Program-made: the position numbers and the translations under genes
Notes under the pieces: generated by a model
Told to the model about the DNA's origin: nothing
Database searches by the model: none
What the model saw: only the letters and a program-made list of their open reading frames with translations
From: Multifurca ochricompacta
Lineage: Eukaryota; Basidiomycota; Agaricomycetes; Russulales; Russulaceae
NCBI GenBank assembly: GCA_022496185.1
Contig: WTXG01000160.1
Location: 19,828 to 83,827, forward strand
Length of the DNA: 64,000 nucleotides
Direction of reading: 5' to 3'
Shown here: piece by piece, positions 55,284 to 64,000 of the stretch
Numbering within the stretch: position 1 is the first letter of the stretch
Layout of the letters: each line of letters starts with the position of its first letter

Positions 55284-57498
55284 ATGTTGCTTCTTTCGTC
55301 TTTACTTGCTTTCGGGCTAGCAGCCCCTTCCGTCTTCGCTCAACAATCTGGATCCTTCGTTGTCGCTGGTGATACACTCGTCAGCGCGATGATGGTATGT
55401 GCCGTGCCCCACTGAAGTGACTGTCCGTACATCCCTCGCTTATCTATACTATCAGATGTTTTTAGGTGGTTCCAACAAGGTTTACATTATTGACAAGGTG
55501 GAGGGAAACGCTCACCAAATCAATGGTCATTCGCTTTACGCTTCAGTATGGTTAACATCCTTTTTTTTTTTTTTTAATTTCTCTCCCGTCTTGCGTGAGT
55601 ACCAATCTAGTTCTAACTGTGTCGAACAGGGACATCGATTCGCGAACGGCCACACCGATAGACGCCCAGACCAACGCCTTTTGTGCTGCCGGCATGCATC
55701 TCCCTAATTCCTCGTATGTCGTTTTCGGAGGTAATAACGCTATCGGCCCTGGAGGCGATAATTCTGCGCCTGGTTCCACCCCAACGTTCGATCCCACCTA
55801 TCAAGATTTCGATGGTAGGCGTGCCATTCGAGTCATTACCCCATGCGAGGGGGACGTCACGTCACCTCCTTGTTCCTGGTATGACGCTCCTAATGGCCTC
55901 CAGATGGTCAAACGTCGTTGGTATCCCGGTGCGGAAGCCCTTGCTAATGGAACGGTCGTATTGATAGGTGGGATGGTTAACGGTGGTTTCATTAACCGCT
56001 GGACACCGAATGTCGATCCTGCGTTCGAAAGCGGTCAGGCTGAGCCCACTTATGAACTTTTCCCCCCGGGACCGCAACACCCGCAAGTGATGAATTTCAT
56101 GGTGAAAACCAGCGGGCTCAATACTTTTGCCTTGACGTACCTCATGCCGTCTGGCAAAATGTTCGTTCAGGCTAATTTCTCCACCAGTTAAGTCGTAACT
56201 TTCCTCTCCCCTCCCCCCCCCCCCCTGCGCCTTTGGCTCGATCTTGGCTACTGACAGGAAATGGTAAATAAACAGTTCTTTGGGACTACGATGCTAACGT
56301 TGAAAGCCCGCTACCTGACATGCCGGGTAAAGTTATTCGAGTATACCCTGCGTCGGGAGCAAATGCAATGCTACCTTTGACACCCGCGAATAATTACACA
56401 CCAACGATCATTTTCTGTGGGGGCCAGGACCTGAAAGATGATAAATGGGGTGATTATGGCTTTCCATCTGTTGACACTTGGACAGTTCCCGCGTCATCTG
56501 ATTGTCATCGGATCACCCCTGAACCTGAGGATGGATCAACACCCGCGTACGTGCAGGATGATAGTCTTCCGATCGGTCGCACGATGGGACAGTTTATAGC
56601 ACTTCCCGATGGCACGTTTTTGATCATTAATGGTGCCGAATATGGCACAGCTGGTTATGCCAAAAGAACATTGACCACAGTCACACTCGACGCTATGCCA
56701 TATGGGGAATCACTGGCCACCGGACCGGTCGGTCAACCGGCGATTTATAACCCGAATGCGCCTTTGGGTAACCGTTGGTCGACCGCGGGTCTGAGTTCTT
56801 CGACCATTCCTCGCCTTTATCACTCATCGGCTCTCTTGCTTCCTGATGGTTCTGTCATGATTGCCGGTTCCAACCCGAACGTGGACGTGAATCTGACTAC
56901 GATATATCCCACCACTTATACTGCTGAGTACTTTTATCCCCCTTACTTTGCCGCCCATACGCGCCCCGTACCTCAGAACGTTCCGACGAGATTGTCTTAT
57001 GGGGGTGATCCCTTTGACATCACCGTTCCCTCTTCTTCCTATACCGGTAACGCGAACGATGCAGCGGCAAACACGACGGTATGGTTGATTCGTCAGGGTT
57101 TCACGACGCACGGCATGAATATGGGTCAACGGATCATGCAATTGAATAACACCTTTACCGTTCAAGATGACGGGACGCTCATCCTACATACCGCGCAACT
57201 CCCACCCCTTCCCACCTTGTTCCAACCCGGACCGGGCTTCCTCTACGTGACCATCGCAGGGATCCCCAGTAATGGCACGTTCGTCATTGTCGGGAATGGG
57301 AAGATTGGAGCTCAGCCGACCGCGCCTGCGAGCGTGTTACCTGTGAGCGCACGTTCTAGTTCTGGTACTTCGGACGGCAAGAATGGTGGTGGTAAAGGTG
57401 GTAAGAATGGGAATTCGGCTTTGGCGCTGGCGAGCGTCAAGACGATGGTGATATTCACATTCGTGACTACTGTGGTGATGATCCTCGTTCTCTTATAA
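55284..57498 (+). CDS. Copper radical oxidase (glyoxal oxidase-like), 661 aa, secreted and probably GPI-anchored
   Basis: Extracellular enzyme that oxidises aldehydes such as glyoxal and produces H2O2, feeding peroxidases of lignin-degrading fungi. Exons: 55284-55394, 55456-55550, 55630-56186 and 56276-57498, total 1986 nt, exactly in frame. The signal peptide is MLLLSSLLAFGLAAPSVFAQ. Active-site features of the family are visible: the cysteine of NAFCAAGMHLP (Cys-Tyr cofactor), the tyrosine of SWYDAPNGL or MVKRRWYPG, the Tyr-His pair in IPRLYHSSALLLPDGS, and the histidine in GFTTHGMNMGQR. The C-terminus has a Gly/Ser/Lys-rich linker and a 20-residue hydrophobic end (about 57435-57495), as for a GPI signal or membrane tail. 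No frame break. It stands alone, with repeats on both sides. Confidence 0.93.
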
Positions 57499-58087
57499 AG
57501 AGATTGAAAACGCGAGGCCCATGGAGGGGAGGAGGCGGGTATATTCGAAGGGAAAGAAGTTAATAATGGGGATCTTGAACGCACGGGAGCACGCGCCAGA
57601 TGAACGACAAAGGGTTTAACGGTCAAATGACGACTTTTGACTGACTTTTTTTTTTCTTTCGCTCTCCGTTCTGGACAACCTAATTTTTTTTTTTTTTTTT
57701 TGACATGGACAAGGGTATAAATATATTCCCCCTTTTGGTTTATTCCATCAACAACATGATAATGACTTGACATGAACAAAACAAATCACTTTTTCTTTTC
57801 TATCTATAATTGTTTTTTTTTTTTTTTTTTCATCTTTTCATCTTCATATTATATTCATTCATCATCCACCATTCCATTTCATTACGTAGAATTTCCAATT
57901 TTCCACTCTAATGGTTTAGGTAAAATGGGATTGGTCAGTCATAGTATTTCGGACTTTTTTTTTTTTGGGTGTAAAGGACTACTACTTAACTTTGATTAAA
58001 AAAAAATTTAAAAAAAGCTTCGACTTGGAAGTCTTCTCTCTCGGGGTTCTCTTTTTTCTTTTGTTCTCTTTCTATCTTTTCAGATAT

Positions 58088-58119
<32 letters not shown>

Positions 58120-61100
58120 AATCATCATACGACTTCCTCCTCCTCCTCCTCCTCCGGCCACAGAGATGTTTTTTTTTATTTTTAAACCCCTTTCCAAAGG
58201 GCAATATCCAGCCCTGTAAGCACAATATAAAAACTTTGACGATTTAATTATGGAAGTTGTGAATGCGATCAGGGCAAGGGCAAGGGCAAGGGGGAGGGGT
58301 AGCGGGGTTCGTGGCCTTAATTATTATGGTTTTGTGGCGACCCCCTCTACTGCTGATAGCCAAGTCGGCGGAAATCTTCAAAAATGAAATGAAAAATCAA
58401 AAGAACCCAAAATCCAAACACACACTCCCCCCCCCTTCCCCTCCCCTCCCCTCCCCATCAAACCCTTCACCTAACTTACTCACACAGTTTGGTTGTAGCG
58501 TGGCGTGGTGTCACGACTTTTTTTTTTGAAAATAAACGGATTTGGGCCTTGGGAACGACGGACGCTAAACGACTAAAGAACTTTTTTTTTTTTAAATTAG
58601 CTTGTTTTTTTGCATGTCTCAATTTTTTTTTTTGCTTGATTATCATCATCTAGAACGCTGGGTCCAAAAGAAAAAAAAAGAAAAGAAAAGAAAAGAAAAG
58701 AAAATCTCAGGCTGGGAGTTCATGGGAGGGGGGGGGAAGGGTGTCATCTTCTTTAGTGGGCTGCTTGGCTCACTTTGGCTCCTGCCAGCGTCGATTGTAC
58801 CTCATAATTATGTAAGCGGACTAAATGAAAACTCTTCAATCATTTTAAATCCATCCTTCGTCTATTTCCATTTTCATTTCTTTTATTACATGTCCTAGGG
58901 TTTGGGTGCAACAAGCCTCGTGGTACTATACGCACAACCGGCGCGCATTGACCCTGACTTGGATGAAGAAAAAAGAGAGTGGGGGGAGGGGGGGGGAGGC
59001 CGACGTGTTATGCCCCACTCGCCCCTTCTTCTCTTTTAACTCACAACTCCCTATGGAATAGAGAGATGGTATGGTACAAGGAGGATGGCCACCCGCACCC
59101 GTACCCGCACCCGCACCCGCACGCATTGCTCCCGAGTGCGACAGATCACCCTTTAATAGGGAGATGTTTATAGGACGTGAGTGGGAACGTCCCGGTCGTG
59201 AGCCTGTGATCTCTCTGTTCTATCAAACGGAGGAAAGAATGCCATTTTGGTGCCTGGATCTGCCCCCCCCTTTTTTTTTTTTTTTTGGGAATGGAGAAGG
59301 GTTTTTCTTCCTTGGTCTCCCACCATGCCGCCGCAAAACCTATTTTTCCTGTCTGTCTGTCTGTCTAGATGATGGTGGTACAAGCGCAAGAAAGCCCGTC
59401 TCCTCCCCCTAGTGCTGTGATTCATTTCCCACACCCTAAAATGTGCCATTCGTGCCAAGACGTCCTTTTTTTACCTTTCAATCAGAAGGCAGTGAATCTA
59501 ACTTGCGTTGGGTCAATGACTCTTTTATGGGCATCTGTGGTTTGCCATTGTCTTTTAAAGGATTTCGAATCAAATATTGCCCTTGGTCTCTCGTTCTCAG
59601 GCTATTTCCTTGCACACCCCATCGCCAATGTACCCTCATGCAACCACGAATGCCAAGTCTCGTTGTACTTGTTGCTATTGTCACATCCTTCGTGATCGTC
59701 GCTCGCTCTGTGCTCACTCAGGTTTTCACTCCGGATTTCCCCCTGGATGTGGGAATGGGTATAGTTTTACAGTGGTCCACTTCGTTCGAAGAAGCTGACT
59801 CACTGATGATCTCGTTTTTTCCAGTCATTTAATACTCTTGATCAAAATCCGTGTACAGTAGGGGGCGTACCTGATGTCAACATGTGGCAGGGGATGTGAG
59901 TAGTTCAGTTCTTTCTCCCGAGTGCTGAATCTCATGTTCTCTCTAGCATTCAATATCAATCCACTGCAGCTGGGTCATGACTACGTAGGTCCTCCAAGTA
60001 TTGATAAACGGGGACTTGTGCAAGTGCAATACTATTGCGTACTCGCTCTTTAGCGCGTGCGGCGCGTGTCAGGACAAGGACCTTGGGTAACGTAGGTTTC
60101 ATTGTTGTGGTTTTTCCGGGTTCATACCATCGGCTTATCTCCTGTCAGCTGGACTAAATTTTCTTTCAACTGCACAGGGGTTTTGCCTCCTGTAGGGGTG
60201 GCTCAGGCGTTGAGCATGAAATTATCCACTTCTGGTTGCACTCACTTCTCTCTTTCATTGCGAGCCCTGAATTAAGAAAACTTCTGACCTTTATTCGATC
60301 TTAGTTTATAAATCCACCATACTATACTACAAAGTGATTAATGCAAGGTGTGAGCATTCGACGAATATCTCCCTTATGAGTACATAATAATGCACCATAC
60401 TCAGTTTCATACTCCGTCACCTCTCCGTCACCTCCCCGTCTTTATTGTCAAAAGTTTTCGCCTCTCCATCTTCACCTCTCCGTTTTTATTGCATGGTTTT
60501 CACTTGGTCTTATTCAAATCACTCTCTATGGCTGGCTTTTACTATACCACTTGCCCACAAAGCTGGACTTTCAACAAGTATATAAAGGTATCTACAAATG
60601 CTTGTAGTCGATAGCGAACCCGCAATCTAGCAGTCTCTCTCTCTCTCTCTTTCTTTGTGTGCTAAAAAGAACTTCTTGACAACATCTGCGCAAAGGTCAA
60701 ACGGAACTAACAAGCAGCGATTTCCTCAGTTCAAGCACGAAACGTCCACATTCGATCTAGTTATCTCAGAAGGGTGCTCTCTCTCTTCTCTATCTCTCTC
60801 ACCATCTAGGGAATACTTTGCCTTGAACTCAGCACGGATCAGATCCGTATACTCCCTCGACGTGAGTTGTCTGTTCCATTAGATGATGACTTGACTTGAC
60901 TTTCACTAACCGAGATATGCACCTTCAGTTTTCCTAACGCGATTCCTCCGCAAACTCGTGTGCCACAGTAAGCTCTCCTCGACGTCACAGTAAGCTTATT
61001 TCTTTTTCTCTTCTCAGCCTAGTATCAACAGTGCATCGCACACTAGATCGAGCTTACCTGGAATGCCACCAGATCCTTCTCTGTTGGAGGTGAACATCCC

Positions 61101-61292
61101 ATTCCCCCCCCCCCCCCCCGCATCCCTCTTTCTTTAACCTGATCATATCATATATTTATATCTTCTTCAGACTCTCCTGAGATAAACCCTGGTGTGATAC
61201 TCGGCCCTTCAGGCCCATCTATTGCCAGTAGTACATCACCAACCCCTGAACTGTCCTCTATTTTCACTCTGATATTTCCCATTTACACCTAC
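57499..61292. other. Gene-poor stretch with homopolymers and microsatellites
   Basis: After the copper oxidase stop: long T runs (57676-57695, 57811-57830), a GGCT repeat (58091-58120), a CTCCTC run (58135-58155), AAAAG repeats (58675-58705), CGCACC repeats (59090-59120), a GTCTGTCT repeat (59350-59366) and CTCTCT near 60635. No gene can be supported; the open frame at 59443-59832 has no recognisable family. Confidence 0.4.
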
Positions 61293-61578
61293 TGTAATGG
61301 GTGCTCCTATCCTGTGCTTGCTATGTAAGATTAGATAAGATTTAGAGATTGTGGTAACTCACAGGTGAAAATGCCTTGTTGGAAAGCTGCCCAGAACGCA
61401 GAGACTAATGCATGCATAAGGTTTGAAGCAGGCAGAGTCCTCTGACTGCTTCAAACCTTATGCATGCATTAATCTCTGCGTTCTGGGCAGCTTTCCAACT
61501 AGGATTTTATCACCACCTACGACTTTTGCATCTTATCTAATCTAATACTGCAAGCACGGGATAGAAGCACCCGTTACA
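61293..61578. mobile_element. Foldback MITE with long terminal inverted repeats
   Basis: 286 bp. The left end is TGTAATGGGTGCTCCTATCC and the reversed right end is TGTAACGGGTGCTTCTATCC; the similarity runs inward through GATTAGATAAGAT. In the centre a nearly perfect hairpin with arms of about 59 bp (61379-61439 and 61440-61498) has about two mismatches. No coding capacity. A 3-bp CTA on both sides could be a target duplication. A related end lies at 42275. Confidence 0.8.
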
Positions 61579-61713
61579 CTAAGTACCCTGACAACATCTT
61601 GTTTACAAACACGTGATTGTTTCTGTCAGTCTAGCATTATCTTAAATACATACTAGACTACTTTAGATCACTTTATAATCACATCATCAATTTGTATTAC
61701 TCAAACAATAGCC

Positions 61714-62100
61714 GTGTGTATCTATAATGTCCATTGCTGCATAGGGCAGCAACTACTTCACATCATGTGGACTGGGTCAGATCAGTCCAAACTCCTTCTT
61801 ATCTTATCTATATCTAAGAAGGTCGACTTGTACAATGCCCTCAGGATGGCTTTCAAGCAGTCTGGGATGCCAAAAATGCGCATCCAGGACACCTACGCCG
61901 GTACCCACATCACCTGGGGCAAGTCAAACGTAGGTGCGATCGCAGGTGGAGTGGTCGGGGGTGTCAGGGTTACTATACATTGCCATTCTTGTGACCTTCA
62001 TGGAGGCTGCGGCAGAACAAACTCTTCCATTCCCCCATCTGCCGCATTTGTGACCGCTGACAGCGCACCGGCAGCACCACCGGCAAGCATGAATGGGTGA
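61714..62100 (+). pseudogene. Fragment of a single-pass membrane protein, unknown family
   Basis: The frame contains SKKVDLYNALRMAFKQSGM, DTYAGTHITWGKSNVGAIAG and GVVGGV. A one-base shift near 61965 would continue as a hydrophobic stretch (GLLYIAILVTFMEA). A glycine-rich entry GAIAGGVVGGV followed by a hydrophobic helix is typical of single-pass membrane proteins of Agaricomycetes. Its upstream part lies in sequence also present in the hAT-like element at 42545-42710. It is read as a captured or broken gene piece. Confidence 0.35.
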
Positions 62101-62664
62101 ATTCTCGCCGCCAATCTTGGAGAGTAGAACGATTCCTTCCTCCTCCGCCTCATGGACGCAAGAGTCTACGTGCATGCTTTCAATGCTTTTCCCACACACA
62201 CACACACACACTCTCTCTCTCTCTCTGCATTCGCATTTATTGACATTGGCTCTTGTATGTATTTTTTTTTTTTCGTGGTACAATAGGACCCGAACAACCC
62301 AAGCACGTTCTCCCGAGCGCCTGTCCCACACAAAGCGGCCTGGAGAGCCACGTTGCCCGTCATCTCACCTCCTCATAACAGGAATGGAGTAAATCTTCTC
62401 CAAATGGATCTATCGCGTTCACAAAGATACCTAGGGCCCCCTCTGTATTATGAATCTGGATCCCCACTTCACTTCATTCCTTACGCTGGATCGGTTATTC
62501 ACCACTGGCAGCGGGGTCTGTTGAGGTGGTCAGGCAACCGATGCGCCGATCCAAATGATTATGGCGTTTTTTTTTTTGTCATAAGCACGTTTTTGTTCGT
62601 TCGTGTTCATTCTCGTATTTAACCAACTGCATCAAGCGAGTAATATCCACATCAATAGTAATAA

Positions 62665-63645
62665 AAGTTACCTTACTCTCCCCCACCGCTGACTTCCCTA
62701 AAGTGGTAATATTGTCACACAACATCCCTAAAGTGGTAAATTTGTCACACAACTGTGATTTGTAATAATATTTATTTTAAAAGGAGGTATCGTTGAATAT
62801 TTATTTTAAAAGGGAAAGTTATCAACAAATATCATTAATTATTACAAATCAGTTGAAATACATCATTTTGGTGTGCATATTGCTCGACAAGAGGAAGATC
62901 ACCTAAAGCCTTGAAACATTTTTTTTAAGCAGGAGTGTTGTTGTCCATTGCATGGACAGAGAGAAGACATTAAGCATTTTCACTATTACATTTTTTTTTT
63001 TTTAGAAATTGATTTTATTTGCACTTCAGGGCCTTGCCCAAACCACACAGCTACAACTAGTGCATAGTAACTACTGTTATGAACATGAGAGAAGGGTGAG
63101 GACCACCATGTGCGAAACCTCTTGGTGGAGGGAAACAAGAGAGACAGCGTGTAATAGAGAAGGAGTGGAGAGGGGAGGAGAGCCTGTGTTGGAGAAAAAA
63201 GGTGAACTTACCCATACTCCCAACATCACTAACTCAGACTTAATCCAGCTCATGAGGTCGTCTCCCTGAAGGAGGCCTTGTGAAGGCCTGTGTGTCCTGG
63301 ATAAAGGTGAGCAATGTAAGGTTTGCAAGTGACGAATATGTGCCATGGAGGTGGGTCAAATTCCAGAGCCCAGTCAGGCAAAAATTGGAGATCCTGTCGA
63401 CGGTCAGAGTAGAGGGGGTAGCGGAAGAGTGTGTGAGGGAAGGTGAGGGGGGTGAGGTCGTCGCATGAGCAGAGCCGGTCTTTCACTATTAGGTTGAAAA
63501 CGTGTCTATATGTCACATGACTTTGATTTGTAATGATGTTTTGTTGATCACGATAACTTTTAAAATAAATAGTATAACAAATCACAGTCGTGTGACAATG
63601 TTACCGCTTTAGGGATGTCAGCGGTGGGGGAGAGTTGGGTGAGCT
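62665..63645. mobile_element. TIR element of the CTGACATCCCTAAAG family with target duplication
   Basis: The left end AAGTTACCTTACTCTCCCCC and the reversed right end AGCTCACCCAACTCTCCCCC lead into matching ACCGCTGAC(A)TCCCTAAAG..GGTAA, GTCACAC.ACTGTGATTTGT blocks. ATAGTAATAA flanks both sides (62655-62664 and 63646-63655). A target duplication of 9-10 bp would suggest a Mutator-like (MULE) origin. No transposase. The inside is split by a LINE fragment. Confidence 0.75.
62989..63480 (-). mobile_element. 5'-truncated LINE inside the TIR element, with 11-bp target duplication
   Basis: 492 bp. A poly(T) tract at 62991-63004 starts the element on the plus strand. TTTCACTATTA lies on both sides (62978-62988 and 63481-63491). 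On the minus strand it opens with DRLCSCDDLTPLTFPHTLFR and YPLYSDRRQDL, the C..C...H...(C/Y) knuckle found at the C-terminus of fungal LINE ORF2 after RNase H; it reaches a stop near 63250, then a 3' UTR and poly(A). This copy links the poly(A)-tailed ends at 15223, 15600, 45921 and 51135 to a LINE. Confidence 0.8.

Positions 63646-63648
<3 letters not shown>

Positions 63649-63684
<36 letters not shown>
63649..63684. repeat. (AAT)n microsatellite
   Basis: About twelve AAT units directly at the right target duplication of the TIR element. Confidence 0.9.
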
Positions 63685-64000
63685 TGACGTCGCTCGTGGC
63701 TTGACCGCGCGCACAGGAACAATAAAAAAAGGACAAAAAAAGAAAGAAAAAAAAACATACCAGAATAGAATCATTTGGCCGCCCATACACTCGAACTTGA
63801 GCTGTTGAGTTCGCTTCTATCCTCTATCCTCCCCGAGCTCACGTCACGTGACTCTGGGCAAGGAAAATAATTATGCGCCCACCTGTGCTTATGTGCCCAT
63901 CATCATGTTGCCATTCAAAACTCCACACTTTTTGGCTTTTTGTTGAGGACTTTTTGTTGCAACAAAACTTTCAAGCTTCCCGTGCTCACTTTTTGAGCTT
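63685..64000. other. Terminal spacer
   Basis: No gene, RNA or known repeat seen in the last 315 bp. GTCACGTGAC-like palindromic sequence (CACGTCACGTGACTC) lies near 63840-63853. Confidence 0.4.

Noticed and set aside
59443..59832. 129-codon open frame with a hydrophobic stretch
   Set aside because: No start context, splice sites or family resemblance; the hydrophobic part alone is weak evidence.

Overview
The window looks like nuclear DNA of a filamentous basidiomycete, probably an Agaricomycete. Genes are split by short GT-AG introns of about 45-150 nt. The gene set includes a copper radical oxidase (glyoxal oxidase type), a peroxisomally tagged 8-amino-7-oxononanoate synthase, a STAND/NACHT-ankyrin receptor, a MINDY deubiquitinase and a Rab-GAP. 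Transposon debris is of fungal type: Ty1/copia, a LINE, an hAT-like element and foldback elements.

Layout. 1-0.77 kb: decayed LINE reverse transcriptase. 1.6-6.3 kb (-): Goodbye-like/NACHT/ankyrin receptor. 6.8-8.9 kb (-): biotin-pathway synthase ending in SKL. 10.2-11.1 kb (-): unknown gene. 12.9-14.75 kb (+): mitochondrial PDK-family kinase. 16.3-17.2 kb (+): WrbA-like flavoprotein. 17.2-21.8 kb: gene-poor, with microsatellites and homopolymers. 21.8-33.7 kb: the compact core, with COA6 (-), a TBC Rab-GAP (+), a DUF262 protein (-), a MINDY deubiquitinase (-) and an Rrn5-like SANT protein (+), arranged with two divergent promoters. 35.6-52.2 kb: a transposon island. It holds a copia element whose upstream LTR is split by an hAT-like element, a solo LTR, LINE tails, a tRNA-like head and an inverted pair of copies of an unknown gene. 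55.3-57.5 kb (+): copper radical oxidase. 61.3-63.7 kb: a second repeat cluster, with a foldback element and a TIR element that carries a LINE insertion.

There is no obvious operon-like or biosynthetic logic. Housekeeping genes (mitochondrial, ubiquitin, membrane traffic, Pol I) are interleaved with repeats. The strongest cross-window signal is technical or evolutionary: most host genes and both repeat ORFs tested carry single-base frame breaks. Nearly all are explained by one base missing from a short homopolymer. PDK, MINDY and the copper oxidase add up perfectly in frame. Gene models should be read with that in mind.

The most unusual DNA structures are these: a copia leader with seven 17-bp repeats and a primer site matching the anticodon region of initiator tRNA-Met; an hAT-like element carrying inverted LTR-like arms; and a repeat family marked by CTGACATCCCTAAAGTGGTAA at three loci.
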